A stretch of 64,000 nucleotides of DNA, taken from assembly GCF_002865645.1 (NCBI RefSeq), contig NW_020194655.1, positions 310,001-374,000 of the forward strand, read 5' to 3'. The notes under the pieces are model-generated. The model saw only the letters and a list, made by a program, of their open reading frames with translations. It was not told the origin of the DNA and did no database searches. A program made the translations under genes and the position numbers. The DNA comes from Hyaloscypha bicolor E. Its lineage: Eukaryota > Ascomycota > Leotiomycetes > Helotiales > Hyaloscyphaceae. This document shows, one piece after another, positions 1-12,450 of this stretch (positions are counted from its first letter, which is position 1; each line of letters opens with the position of its first letter).

Positions 1-1326
1 ACTCTACCAATCCGACGGAGCAGCTTCTCCTGCACCACTTTGCCCAGTCAGCGTCCAGAATAACTTCATGTTACCCAGGCATTCAAACATCATTCAACTC
101 ACTTCTCCTCCCAATGGCCATTTCCTACCCCCCTCTGCTCTCTGCACTCATGGCTCTCTCTGCAATCCACAGAAACTCACTCTACACGCTCCCTGCCGCT
201 ACACTCCAGCAACCCAGTGAGATTGACTACCTCAAAGCCTCATCCGTTACTCAGCTCCGCTCGGACCTGCTGCTCCCCGCTCAACGACAACCCCAAATGC
301 GAGACGCCGTGCTGGCAACGGCCCTCACGCTCTGCATGTGCGAGATCCATTCCGGCGCCGACCTCCCGCGCTCCTGGCGTCTGCACCTCGAAGGCGCAAC
401 AGCCATCCTCTCCTCCCTCTCACCCATGCCCGCCTCCACCTCCTTCCACCCAAACAACCAAACGGGCCTGTTGCAGCGATGGTACACGTCCATCTCAGCG
501 CTTGCCGCCATCTCGCCGCAAGGCCTGCGAGCTGGGGATCTCCATCCCGCTACATCACCAACACCATCACTAGATCCACCTCTCTCCGCTGCTAATGAGA
601 AGAAAGAAGTCGCTGTTTTCCTAGACGACTATTTTGGCTTCTCAACCGATCTCGTCGACATGTTCAAGGAGATCGGCGCCGCGGCGTGGGAACGACGGAT
701 CCTCTCTTCAAAATCTCCTTTGGCGCTGGAATCAGAGTCAGAGGCAATGCGCATCCATGTTAATCTTTCGGAGGAGGACCTCGCCACCGAGGCCCGCAAC
801 CTGGAACTACGCGTCTTGGACATGATGACTCGGGATCCGCCGCCGTTCTACCCTGGCGTACAGGAGAAGTTGGATGAGGAAGTGAGAATGGACTTCTATC
901 TCTGCAACGAGGCGTACCAGTGTGCTGCACTTCTGCATATTTACAGAAGTGTAATGCTGCTTGAGAGGGCGAATGTGAGGGTGCAAGGCTGTGTGGAGAG
1001 GATATTGGGGTGCGTGGATAGGATTAAGCCGCGCGAGGGGCTGAGTCCGTATATTGTGCTCACGATGCCGCTGTTTGCTGCTGGGAAGGAGGCACTGGGT
1101 GAGGAGAGGGAGAGGGTTAAGATAGCGATGAGGGGGTTGGGGAGTCGTCTGAGGTTGAGGAATGTGTGGAGGAGTTTAGAAATTCTGGAGGAGGGCTGGG
1201 AGAGGGGGAGGGGTAGCGGGTGGGAAGGTATGTGGAAAATCACTTGCTTTGACGCTACCGTTTAGGGGATTATATGCTAAGCTGATAAATGCAGATGCGG
1301 AGAACTGTGATTTTATTCCATACTAG
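1..1326 (+). CDS. Fungal-specific transcription factor domain protein, 3' part (runs off left edge)
   Basis: The frame is open from base 3, so the 5' end with the expected Zn2Cys6 DNA-binding domain lies outside the window. The visible part begins with the pattern LLLHHFAQSAS followed by PMAISYPPLLSALMALSAIHR, which is the start of the regulatory domain (Fungal_trans_2 type) of zinc-cluster transcription factors; the helical, Leu-rich remainder fits the family. A methionine at 114 is internal, not the start. The main exon ends at 1227 and a 67-bp intron (1228-1294, GTATGT...GCAG) joins to a last exon 1295-1326 that adds DAENCDFIPY and a TAG; reading through the intron instead stops at 1265. 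The target genes are unknown. The adjacent MFS transporter converges on it with only 29 bp between the stops, so coupling as regulator and transporter is possible but not shown. Confidence 0.85.
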
Positions 1327-1355
1327 GAGTTTTGCAGTGCGTGTTAGGTACAGTA

Positions 1356-3466
1356 TCACAGGGACTCAACTAAGGAGTCTGTGGTCTCGGCTTTTCCAAG
1401 CGTCATTGGCTTTCGCCACTTGGGGCCAAACTTCTGGAGGATGACATAGGTTGGGATCACGCCGAAGGTGCAGATTATAGCTTGCACGGCAAAGGACCAG
1501 GTATATCCTATTTCCAGGCGTCAGTGACATGGTGTGTAGAAAAAGATTAGAAGACTGAATGAACATACCCGACGACTCAACCCAAGTATTTATGAACCAC
1601 GGCTCCGCGAAGGCAGAAGGCTAGCATAATGTCATGCGAAGTCGATTCACAAAATTAAGATTCGAGAATCCGAGACTTACGTTGATGATAACCGTATAAA
1701 AGGTGATGATATCCATGGCATGTTCGTAATAACTGTCGACGATATAGCTCGACAGCGCTGTATTTCCAATCTGCAGGCCCGCGCCATCTGTACATTACAC
1801 GCGTCAGCCACGTTTCGATGCATATATTCATCCTCCACTCCACTCCACTCACACAAGAAGAACGCAATCTGCCCAGTAATCCAATGCCACTCTTTGTCAA
1901 TACTCAGCCCCCAAATCAACAACCCCAAGCTCGACAACACGGCAGCGGGATAACCCATCCACAACCGCATCTCAGGAGTCCTTTGACCGTTGTTCCGCTT
2001 CGCGAGGAACATTACCAACCAATCGCTCAGTCGTCCAGAGAAGAAGACCTCGGCGATGACGGTCCCGAGGATGAGGCCGAGGAAGAAGAGACCTTGGACT
2101 TGCAGTTTGTAGGTTGCGTATGCTGCGGGCTCCATCGTGAGGAGGGAGCAGATCCTGTGATGAGTTAGTTGAATTGAGTTATCGTTCCATGCATGAAACC
2201 AGCGAGCGAGCGAGCGAGATGGATGGATGGATGGAAGTAACTGACCACCAGTACTGAAAAAAGACAAACGAGAAGGTGCTGATGACGACGGTTGGGTAGG
2301 CGAATATCTTCGTAGCGCGGATGATGGTGTCCCACGGCTTCGGGTGGATCACGCCAGGGATCTTTCTAACACTCTGTTTCCCTCCTGGTCAGCTAATTCC
2401 GGGATGTTGCGAGAGGTTACAGGAGGAAGGGAGGAAGATTTACCAAGTATCCAAGCTCCTTTGTTCTTTTGATTTTCGAGGTTTCAGCGGACAGGGCTTC
2501 TTGGTTATGGTTCCCTAGAGCTCCTTCCTCTGATGCCAGCACTAGCGCGCGGGGAAAGAGGGTCTCTGGGAGGAACAAACATTCTGCTGCCAATAGCGCT
2601 GCGAACAGAATCGTAACGTGGTATGCGATCCACTACCGATGCTGAAGTTAGAAAGGATGAAGCAAGGAAGGAAGTGAGTGCCAGGGAAATGCTGTGCGTT
2701 TTGGTGTACCTACGTATTGATCAATCGTGGCAATGAAAGCTCCGACTAGTTGGCGAATTGTCAGTTCCATTCTTTAATCCAGATCCGTCATAAACTAGAA
2801 GATAGAGGGAATCTGAAGAATAGATAGAAGCTCACTGAAACCACCACACAGTCCACCTAGATCAATAGCCATAACCCAAAGCCCAATCCTAAAGCCTTGT
2901 TCATGCTCGAAGGAAACATCATTGATGATGCTCAACCCAACCGTCGCAGCAGGGCTCGCACCGAAACCCTGGAAGAAGCGCGCAATCATGTAGCCATGAA
3001 GACTTATCCCATGGATCGAGGTGCAACCACTTGCCACCAACGCAATGCAAGTTCCGCCGATGATGACAATCCTTCTGCCGTAGATGTCTGCGAGGGCGGA
3101 GCAGAACAGCGGTCCCAGGGCCAGACCAAGAGACGGGATCGCAAAAGTCCAGTTCACTTGGGTGTAGGTGGCGTGGAATTGCTCTTGCAATAAGGCGAAT
3201 GACGGGATTGGTGCGGTGGTCTGGTAGGTGAAGAGGAAGTAGAAGAAGCAGACTATCGAGATGCAAGCGTATTTTTGGGGCTGAGACCAGTTGAGAGGAT
3301 CCAGTGGGTCGCTGGTGGGAGGAGGAATAAGAGCACTGCCGGCGGGATCGAGTCTGAGAGTCCCAATATTTATGATCGATCCTCTGGGATCAAGCGTGCG
3401 TACTGGAGCAAGAGGCTCGCCCTTTTCTGGATCGTGGTCGAGTTGTTTGGCTGCCTTCTCGGACAT
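1356..3466 (-). CDS. MFS drug/solute transporter (DHA1-like), 8 exons
   Basis: A major facilitator membrane transporter, probably exporting drugs or small metabolites. Exons on the minus strand: 3466-2836, 2745-2714, 2632-2444, 2373-2246, 2154-1853, 1787-1681, 1620-1569 and 1507-1356; they sum to 1593 nt (530 residues) with no frame problem. The N-terminal cytoplasmic part carries the DPLNWS motif typical of fungal DHA1 proteins just before the first membrane segment. The loop between segments 2 and 3 reads LADIYGRR, the MFS signature, and segments 4-5 include RFFQGFGASPAATVG. A long central loop follows FLPETLFPR, and the second half repeats the six-helix pattern, ending in a short tail. It is divergent from HRI1 across a 592-bp spacer. 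The substrate cannot be told from sequence. Confidence 0.88.
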
Positions 3467-4058
3467 TGTGAGAGGTGGAACTCAGGGGTTCTTGGGGAGT
3501 CCTTGTTCTTAAAAGATGAAACAAAAGACAGTTTGAGCTGCTGGCTTTTGGAAGAGAGGTCATTGCAACAAGGTCTTATATAGAATAGGGAGCAACACTT
3601 ATCTTTCTCCAGAGTTGCTCTGGATCCGTTTCATTTGACGAGAAAACTTTGCAGGGATGGAGCCAAGGATTGTTGGCACTAGGGATGGGGTTGAAGGCGG
3701 GCGCTAACCCGCCTTTGGAATCTCTAAGAGATCGGCAAGGATGCTCTACCCAATCATTTTTCTCTCCACTCCTCGTCGCATCCTCCGACAGCGCTGAGAC
3801 TACAGTAGGTAGGACATGGATACTTCTCTTCCCCGCTTCAGCTGTACTTTCAAGATTTTATCGCGGGCAAAGGTAAGGCTGATTCGCGCCAGTCTCGAAT
3901 AAGCATTTTCAAGAGATGCCATCCTGATTCCGCCCAAGAGGGTTTTCTTCATCGCGGGATGAGAATGGCCCAGGCATGTGTCCTCAAGCGAAAAGGATGA
4001 ATCGGCGAATCTCTCTTCTTCATCCATCCTTCGTGACTTTGCTCCAATATCCCCAAAC
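3467..4058. promoter_or_regulatory. Divergent intergenic region between MFS gene and HRI1
   Basis: 592 bp separate the two start codons, so this must hold both promoters. A tract rich in short pyrimidine runs lies around 3760-3830. No single operator could be recognised and open frames here are short and without family features. Confidence 0.5.
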
Positions 4059-4802
4059 ATGGCCCACCAGATCTCAACCAGAATCAGCCTGCGATGGCTC
4101 CCAGAGGCGCCTTCTGAACCAACAGACACTCTCGTCTTCAACGTCGGTGCCTTCTTCCTCGACCTGCGCGTGCTGAAAGCCGATACCTCAATTGACTGGG
4201 GAATGGCAGGAGAGCGCCAAATCCTCTCGAGGGAGCCGCGTAAGCCACTCACTTCGAGCCATGGACATGGCTCAAATCGAACCATCTCTTTGGCCCGAAC
4301 TACCAGCTAATCTCGACATAATGCAGTGCAATGCCGCTGGATCAAGATAATCGATTCGCTCGGTTCATCCGAGCCAGACGAAGGCACAATTACACCTCTT
4401 CCAAACGGCGACGATCTTGAGACTGGGAGCATGCCGTGCGCGGAAAGGGGCATCGCGGTCACCGAGTACGAAGAAGTGTGGAGGAAGCTTTGTCCTCGTC
4501 CTGGGCCGGAACACGGCTGGATATTGCAAAGTGTGGCGGGGAAGACGCTCCTTGGGAGGATAGGCGGTGGGTATTTGGCTTTGAGTAAAGAAGAGGGGCG
4601 TAAGTTTGGCGCTAGGAGCGAGGAATGGGACCCTGAAAATGGGTGGAAAGTGAAGTATGCAATTGGTGATGTGGAAGGTGTGCCGAGCTTTGCAGGTACT
4701 GGGAGTGAGCTCTTGGATGGCGAGGCTTCCTGGAAGATCGGAGAGAGAGTGTTGGTCTTTGGTAAAGAATATGTGGTGTGTGCTTTTGAGGACGTTAAGT
4801 AG
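4059..4802 (+). CDS. HRI1: HRI1-family protein
   Basis: Two exons (4059-4239 and 4327-4802) around an 87-bp intron give 218 residues, close to the usual HRI1 length. The N-terminus has the family pattern STRISLRWLPEAPSEPTDTL, followed by VFNVGAFFLDLRV and DWGMAG. The second exon supplies the rest of the beta-barrel-like fold, including GSMPCAERG, YEEVWRKL and the final FGKEYVVCAFEDV. HRI1 is a cytosolic beta-rich protein known in yeast by its interaction with Hrr25 and Sec72; its biochemical role is not settled. The ATG at 4059 is chosen because the family motif starts a few residues later; an in-frame upstream methionine at 3978 lacks family support. Confidence 0.85.
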
Positions 4803-5195
4803 TCTTCCGTAGCTGGAGGCGCCTGCTCATCGACTATTCTGATGCAATGTCGCAGTCCGGATCTCAGTTCCGAGTAATATTCCTAATTCCACAATATTTT
4901 TTGAACCTCCCGGTGCGGATTTCTTGACCCCTAAGGAGATGATGCTCATCTTCATTATCCTAGCTCTTGACCGTACAGTACAAGAAAGACACCACACTTA
5001 TATATGACGGGCTCCTCACCAGAAACGCTGCGGACCATGTGAGAGGCTTTTTTTACTGAGCAGTTCGATCTGCGCTCTCAGTCTGAGAGCGTCACCGTGA
5101 GGTTTGCAATGGCTCCCGCGTTTCCTGAGCAGTTGGTCTTCCGACCCATCTGGTTGTAACAGCAATTGCAAGGTACAATAATGTAATGATACCAA
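4803..5195. other. Convergent intergenic spacer
   Basis: Tail-to-tail spacer between HRI1 and the caspase-like gene. It should contain both 3' ends; nothing else was recognised. Confidence 0.5.
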
Positions 5196-6870
5196 TTAAT
5201 AACTTGAAATAGCTTCGACACGGCGAGGAACAGCAAAATATGCTTTGGATTTGAAATCTATCACCTGAAATAGGACTTAGCAAGAGTTTCTAGTATGAGG
5301 CTACTATGACATACCTCTCGGTCGAGCCGATGCCTCTTCAATCTCCGTTCACATTGTCGATCAACATCGTCATCCAGATACTCCTGCATCGACAGGACTC
5401 TTGGCCGCGGCTCGTCAGATACAAGCCGGTCCAGTCCCTTGCTCGGAGGCCCAAGGCGCGAAAACATATCCGTGACTTTCGCTCGATGACTAGGACGGAC
5501 CTTGACCCCTGACATTTCTGCCACGTTTATAGGCGCAACAAAGCTTGAGCAACGGGATATCGTTGGGACTGGAACGGCTATAGGTGGTGATACCATTGGT
5601 CTAAGCAGGTCTCCAGATCGGATAATTCCCAGTGCTTGACAGGCGGGTGAGTGAGGAATCAAGTCCCAGACCCACAAGGGCACTGAGAATATAGCGAGGC
5701 TGGACTCGCTTTCGAAGAGGGAATGAACTTGCGCCTCTCTCACGGCGGCAAAGTCGATATCCTCGATGCTTGATGGAAGTGTTTTCCTCAGCCATGCTTC
5801 GATCTCCTCCTTGATCAGGTCTGCGGAGGGGTTGGCAAAGCGGATCTTGATCAGCATTCGAGCAGTAGTGGATGCCTTGATCTCGCCGATTGTAATCGAC
5901 GAAATCTGCGACTCGATGTCCGCATCGGATCGTAAGCGGCCAAGGCGCATAGAGTCGAAGCGTGGGTTTGACATCCGATCATGATGCGGTGTGGCCTTGA
6001 GACCGAGTCTGGTCATCTTCTTTGGATTGCTAAGTGAAGTCCGTATCTCTGAGGCCAGGAAGCCCACGCGGTTCGTGCGTTCTTTCAGCTCCATCACCAC
6101 CGCCCTGGAGAAGGAAGTATCGCCCGCTCCCGCCTCCTCCGTGATGCCGGCCGCGGCGAGCATCTCACATCGGCGCTTCCATCTAAATCTCAAGTCTATC
6201 ATGGCCTCAGCGTGACAGCAGTCAAATATGAACAGAACATCGCAGGCAAGAATGTCCTGCAAGTTACGACGCACCGTCGTCCAGTCCAATTCCGGCACAT
6301 CTCGACCGGTACTCCTTGCCGCCCAAAAGCAGTGAAGATCGTCGCCATTTTCCGTCTTCTTGTTCTTTAAGATGCCGTGGCCAGTGTAATATATGATAAC
6401 CAAACCCTCCCCCTCCTCATTCAGGAATTCGTACAGATGGTTACTGATTGCCGACTGGAGTTGTAGGTCGGGGGTGCGGAGTCTGATGGTCCGTTTGAGA
6501 AGGATTTCCTTGACTTCAAATCCGTAGTTCCCTTGAAATGTCTGCTTCATAAGGTTCGCGCTCTCCGTCACGGCTGCAACGTCGATATCTTCCCAGTGGA
6601 TAACGAACGCCAGGACCTGGGTGTAGGCCGGATTGCGATCAAGAAGACGGGGCCCTGCTTTTCTCAACTGCTTGACAACCTCTTCAACATTGCTAAATCC
6701 TTTTCGTTCCAGCTCCTCACTGTATGCGGCGACAACCTGCGGGTCGTCGTCCTCGACTTTCAGTCGATTCAAGTCGATTGAAGTACGCGACTCGACGATC
6801 TAGATTCAATAGCGTAAGTAGACGGTCTCGACCACAAAGGTTTGCGCATATTACTTACTGCTGTCGCCAT
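5196..6870 (-). CDS. Caspase-fold (peptidase C14-like) protein
   Basis: Three exons: 6870-6859 (only MATA), a 59-bp intron, the main exon from 6799, a second intron of about 50 bp near 5265-5315 (GTATGT...TTTCAG), and a last exon ending at TAA 5196-5198; about 521 residues. The start is chosen because this short first exon splices in frame (MATAIVESRTSIDL). A caspase-hemoglobinase fold is indicated by a strand ending LAFVIHWEDID, then the histidine motif YYTGHG at about residue 145 and the cysteine motif FDCCHAEA at about residue 198, with correct spacing for the His-Cys dyad. The p20-like part is followed by about 300 residues without recognised domain, so it is not a classical metacaspase, whose length and linker differ. 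Related fungal proteins occur next to NLR and HET genes, and a role in regulated cell death is an inference. It could be an inactive paralogue, but the dyad is intact. Confidence 0.8.
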
Positions 6871-7395
6871 TGCTTAGCTTGTCCAAGGAGCCAGCGCCCC
6901 GTGCCGCTGTTGGTGGATCACTGCTGGTTGATTTGGAAGAGAGTCTGGGAGACTGAGGGCCATGATGCATGGCATGTGGCTCATGTCGATTCAGCCACAC
7001 ACACTTCAGCCCCCTCGTTTTGACTTGCAGGACGATTAACTTTGGCTCCGCAACATCATCCTTGTAAGAGCATCCCTCAAAGCTTTGCGTACACCTACCA
7101 ATGTCAAATGCACCGCATAAGTTTGTACATTCCGAAATTTCTAGCACAAAGTCAATGATTTGAATGTAAGATTACAATATTTCGAGGGATATTTGAATAG
7201 CATGCTATAATACATGTATTAGAACCTCTTCTACGTTGATATTATCTGGAACTGCGTTGTACGCAGAATAATGGCAGTAGTTCTTACACAATCGATAGAG
7301 ATGGGTCTATCTAGCTTAGGGGAGAGCACGTTCTCGGTTTTAAACGCTCGAGGGTACTCTAACCACTCCCCCTCTTTTCTTTACCAACCTTACAG

Positions 7396-9248
7396 TTAGA
7401 CGTTTCTCTCCTCTTCTCTCCTCTTTTCTTTCCTCTTCTCCTCCAATCCTGTCTCGCCACCCTTTAATCTCAGAAACAGCGCACCGACCCGAGATCGAAA
7501 GCGTTGCGACAATTGAGCCGTAGGTAGATTGAATACTACATAGAGAAAAATAAGGGACATTGCAGTAAGGGGAAGAGCAACCGCAAGCCATCTTACGAGC
7601 GCGACGGACGAGAAAACCGCATCTCCGTTACCATTTATCCGAACAATGTCGGTACTAAATAGTGTCTGAGGAATTGCCAGTCAGCAAAGGGATTGTGACT
7701 TCTCTAACTGATGTTTGACTCACCGAGGCAAATATTCCAGGGAGAACGAGGAAGACGGCGATAACCGTACTACTCATGAGATTTTGCGAGAGAAGTCCCA
7801 GCTTGAGTTGATTCCCTGTTCGATGCACCATCACATCGCTTTGCAGAAGTCGAACCTAGACTCTGTTAATATGACTTCGCATTGCAGCTCGGAAACAAAA
7901 TGATTGCCTTACATTCTCCATCAATTGCCGAGTTCTTGTCTCGAACGCTTCTAATTTTGCACAATTACGGTCAATGCCATCGAATATCGCTCTGATTTCT
8001 TTACTGAACGGCTTAGAGTCCTCGGGGTTTCGACCATCCACACGTTTACCAAACGGATCATGAGCTTCCTTCAGCTGGGCTGAGAAGATTTCGGTAAGGA
8101 GAGCGTACGTGTTCATAACGACTTCCTTGTTGGCCTTTAGGATAGCAAGCGACCATTGAATGTCCAGGACCAATTCAGAAAGTGTATCAGAGTCCGAGAT
8201 TTGTTCCATGCCGTCCTTCAAACGTGACTCTATCCAAGACGAGTACCAACACCAGTCTTGCAAGAGTAAATCGAAGAACTCAATGTTCGCAGAGAAGATT
8301 CCACGCTTATCATTCAATCTATTGCCGCGTTCCAGAGCCATTTCGAATAACCCCAGAATTTCACTGTTGGGATCTTGACTGGAAATGACCCAACAGGCTA
8401 GATTACGTTTTACATCAATCTGTTGATGAACTGTGACCTGACGACTCCACCATTGACGAGGCTCCTGTGGCTTGTAGCGTAGATCTCCTTTGGGTCTATG
8501 CCGTATGAAGCTGTAGCAAAAGGAGAATTCATCAGATGGATGATTATCCGTTATAAAGTAGTGGCCGCGGTGAAATTCGGGTAAACGAGAAGTTTGAAAG
8601 AATAGCGGAGGGTCAATACAACAAAGCTCGAAGAATTCGAGACACACGCCAAGGTCGCCAAAGAATTTCCCAAGTTCCTTGATTTCCTTGTTAGGAAGGA
8701 ATGATTGATGCAATGGTCTCGGCGGTATAAGTGGAAGCGGGAAGCATCTTTAGTATGTCAGTGTGTTTTCGCGTCGGTGAATTTAGTGTCCATTGACTCA
8801 AGCTTACATAGCATGGTAAGCATCCCTAGTCAGCTTAGGGTCATTGTTATTTAGTTTTTCTTTCCATAAGTGCAGGTCCCTGGGGGGGAGCCCGACTTTG
8901 CGGTGACCACGCCACCCACTCATGCCAGACAGCCTGTCTAGAGTAGTTTCATTAGCTTGCAGGAATAGCGTAGCAAGGTTTCAACAGCAACCTACTAGAA
9001 AAGATATCGATCCCCTTTGGGTCTTTAAGCATGGCTTGCAGAAATTTGTACAGAGAGTCGGAAAGTATCCTGAGCGACAGCGGCGTATACACATGTTCCG
9101 AGAGTCTTATCGAGGGGAGATCTGACATACGCTGAAAGATGTCACCGCGTTCGTCTTCATAATAAGAAAATTCAAATGCTGAGATACCTCGACCCCCATG
9201 GAATCTTGGGGGGCGGCGGACTTCATCAGACAATCTCCTGCCTGCCAT
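7396..9248 (-). CDS. CorA-like fungal membrane protein, multi-exon
   Basis: Five exons fit: from ATG 9248 to about 8989, about 8886-8818, about 8757 to 7911, a short exon about 7860-7725 and a last one from about 7667 to TAA 7396. Internal splice points were set by eye and the first intron donor (GTTGCT) is weak. The protein has a helical soluble part with RQWWSRQVTVHQQ and the long helix DTLSELVLDIQWSLAILKA, typical of the large fungal family annotated CorA-like transporter domain. It ends with a helix pair: TVIAVFLVLPGIFAS, a short loop, then VRWLAVALPLTAMSLIFLYV, followed by a tail of alternating Lys/Arg/Glu. True CorA magnesium channels have GMN between these helices; here it reads STDIV, so magnesium transport should not be assumed. 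Same strand as the caspase-like gene, 525 bp away. The 5' end is the least certain part. Confidence 0.65.
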
Positions 9249-10073
9249 TCCTGTAGAGTGTTGGGGGGTTGGTTCTCGTCAAATCGCGAGAAGGAATTCG
9301 GACAGGCTCCTCAAAACCAATACAACAAACCCACGCGTTTGAGGCGCCGCTGTTCTTTCGATTGACGTTGGAAGCCAGGGGACGCGGGGTGTTTTCCTCA
9401 TATGGGCTACGCGCCGCGCCTGCGTAAGATCTGGCTATTGACAGGGACCTGCTCGATGATTTGCATGACAATAGCAACAGTTGTGGTTTCGGGCTTTAGT
9501 AGATGATTGGCGCTCTCACGTTCAGAGCATGTGTTGCTCGTCTAACGTGTTCGTGATCGAGAAAAGTTAACGCGCATGAGGTTCTTGCAGCGCCACCCGC
9601 TATGATGCCCAATGGGGTTGTCGCTACAACATTTGGACAAATTGCTTCTGCTTGAACGAAGCTAAGAATCTGTTTGGAGTAAGAGATCAATAATTGTAGT
9701 TAAAATGCGGAGATCAAATTAACCTCAAAAAGTTAGATGCCTGTCCTGGAGTCTTATGTCCTAGGGTGGGAGCACTGGGCACCAAGGCAAGTTTGGCCGG
9801 GGCTGAGTAGGCAGTGGTTGCAGCCTCACGAGCCGTGATCCGCGCACCTCGGGGACCTTGTCGACCAATGAGTGTGATGAGAGGTTGTCTCTGAGGCTGT
9901 TGGCGCCCTCAGCTCCCTCCCCATTTTAAGAACCCTCTCAAAGTGTTATTGAATTTTAACTTTACATCTTTTCCATTCAACCAGGCGGTGATACTCTCCT
10001 GTTCGTTCCGACACCTCGTCTAGCAATTAGTAGCCACCTCCTCCGTACGGTGCAATCATTCGTTGTCGACGCA
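9249..10073. other. Divergent intergenic region
   Basis: About 825 bp between the putative starts of the CorA-like gene and the next gene. Short frames occur on the minus strand at 9226-9477 and 9496-9690; they have no family features, although one could hold an unrecognised upstream exon of the CorA-like gene. Confidence 0.4.
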
Positions 10074-11146
10074 ATGGCAGGCGGCTCGGACATGAGGCTC
10101 GACAAAGTGCTGGCTGACTGCTTCGGGCACCATGCCGAGGGCCGTGCCCTCTACGCGGCAGTGTCCGCCGCAGAACTCAAACCAGGGTGCTGCGGCTACA
10201 TGGACAAAGACGGCCGCTGGACCACTATCGTCCAGCTCACAAAACCAAGTGATCTGAAGAAACGCAGCTTCTCTGAATTTAAAGATGCCAAGATCAAAAC
10301 CAATCCCGTCTCCGAGGACTGGGGAGAAGTCAAGTCCTCCAACGTCAGGGGCAAGTTGATCAAAGCCAGCGGTAAAGTAACGTAAGCTCGCAACCTCTTC
10401 TTATCCAGAGGTTTATGGTCTAAGCATTCATCCTGGGTACGCTAACATGGCCTCTTGAATACTCTCAGCGACCCAAACACCAAGGCTGTTAGTGTTGGTG
10501 CCAGCTTCTCTTACAGCACGCAAGATGGTGCTGGCGGAATATTTATCACCAAAAACAATGTCACCGAGAAGTATCTTGAGGATTCTTGGCTGGCTGACGC
10601 CTGGATGGAGAAAAACGGGCCTAAGATCGCTAATGACATACCGCCCACTCGAGACCGTGGCGTCTGGGTCGTGACACGTACTTTCGCGGCTCCGGAACGA
10701 TATGTTGCAGTGCTAAAAGAGAATGGAGAAGAAGCGTCGTTGAGCATTAACGCGGATGCTTACAAGGTTGGGAAAGTCGAGACTACCGCTTCTTGGTGGA
10801 GCAGTTATAACGGCAGTATGTGGAAATATGCTGAGCATGTGAGCTTACTCTGCCACCTGAGCGGGACAATGTTGACGAGACTCTGCAGAAAGACGGCTTG
10901 GTTTTGTTCATGGCTGGTACCTACTACAAGCCTAAGCTCTGGGCCAAAGGTTTCAACCGCGAAGATCAGCCAAAGAAGGAGAAGTTTCTCGGGGATGGTG
11001 CGATGGAACCTATCGATGTTGAGTTCACCGATGCAGAAGACGATGGCTGCGTTCGATACATGCAATTTGTTCCCGAACAAGTTGGCAAACCCAGGAAGAA
11101 GGAAGATGATAATGGTGGGAGTGATGAAGAATATGATCAATACTAG
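10074..11146 (+). CDS. Unrecognised protein with a possible frameshift
   Basis: I do not recognise the family. The first exon 10074-10381 begins MAGGSDMRLDKVLADC; an 87-bp intron (10382-10468) joins TDPNTKAVSVGASFSY. The frame is good to AEHV near 10840. There the downstream coding frame (LPPERDNVDETLQKDG, then LVLFMAGTYYKPK) is offset by one base. Two readings are possible: a single-base deletion after 10838, giving about 328 residues, or a very short 41-nt intron (GTGAGC...GACGAG). The deletion seems better because the skipped bases look coding in the shifted frame. The C-terminus is acidic (DDNGGSDEEYDQY). There is no signal peptide or membrane segment and only a few cysteines near the N-terminus. 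The mostly beta-strand-like pattern suggests a soluble protein. Confidence 0.6.
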
Positions 11147-12450
11147 AAATAACTCGAAGGCAGGTATGTGAAGTCTGGGCAATTCAAACTCTGCGAAAGC
11201 ATACGGCGAAGGCGGGGTATACGCCAAAATTCAAATCGGATGCAAGATAAAACTGTGAGTAAAAGTGCAAGGTCATGCAGCTCTGCCTCACAGTACGGCT
11301 CGATGCAATTTGCAACACGCGAACCCAGCGGATTTCACCGAATCACTTGCTAACTTTAACACGTGACCATCGGTCATCCCTCCTCCCATTATTCCACAAA
11401 TTAATGGGCTTGAATACAATGAACTTGATAGGTCAGACATTCCAAATGTAGAGACAGCACACGTGGCCCTCTGAATTCCAGTTTATCTGGGATTTTGAGC
11501 CTTTTGAAACACTCTGGCTTCTGCAGCTGCGCCCCAAACCGGCGCATCGCACTGGAAACCGTTGGCTGTAAGAACGCGAAAGTGAGACCCTGCCCGGCAC
11601 AAAGGATCCCGAGTTCTAAGTAGTAATACTATTTCAGCTCACTTGAGATATTTGTTATCGAGAGATGGGTGGTAAGACTAAACGATCTCAGTCAGCTGAA
11701 GTGGCGTTCGGATGAGGCTGCCAAGCCACGCATCACAGGCAGATCCGGAGTCCGAATGCTTGAATTCCCGCCCTGGTCCGCGCCCTGGACCCAGCGAAGA
11801 AAGACGGGGGTTTCGATTTGAGTCTGTACCGCCAACGTGGGTCGATTGCAAGCTGACGCGTCGGAGCGGTACTCAGCCATGGGGATTGGATATCAGGATA
11901 TGCTTCGAGGACCAGACACGGGAATAACAATATGATATTCAAGATTTACCACCGCTGGAGATGTTGGAATATGTAACGGGTCACCGAGTGGCACAGCCTT
12001 TACAGTACTAGGAGTTCCGACGGGGCGCTTCCTGTAACAGGGGCTAGGTGGACCCCTGCGGAATGTTGGAGGCTATTCACTCGCTGCATGCGGCATTGCT
12101 CGTTTTAGATTGCGTTGCAGTGAAGTCACTTCGCCTCGCCTTTCACTTTCATTCTTCCACTACCACTTTCACTCTTTCACTACCACTTGTCAAATCCATA
12201 AAACAAAGGCGCCAAGCTTTCTCCTCACTTCGTTGCGTCTTGGAATTGGGGATTTCTTTAGTGTTGAACTCTAAAGGTCCTCCAGGTCTTGATTGCAAGG
12301 AAGCGTCATCGCTAATCGACGGCCGCCTGCACATCTTCTTACATCACCAGCGCATCGTCGACTTTCTTTTGCCCTCCTCCATCTCCTACAAGACCACCCG
12401 TCCCCCGACCCCCTTTTGGCTCCTCCCCTCATACCTCTCAAATTGCAACC
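11147..12450. promoter_or_regulatory. Intergenic region upstream of the aspartic protease
   Basis: About 1.3 kb without a convincing gene. The last 300 bp are rich in pyrimidines with repeated TTTCACT and CTACCACTT blocks (about 12140-12190), a common feature of fungal core promoters. Open frames here, including one at 12048-12599 that overlaps the protease start, have no family features. Confidence 0.4.

Noticed and set aside
7340..7591. 83-codon frame in a pyrimidine-rich stretch
   Set aside because: Overlaps the last exon of the CorA-like gene in another frame.
10898..11146. Separate small gene
   Set aside because: It continues the upstream protein after a frame break or short intron rather than being its own gene.
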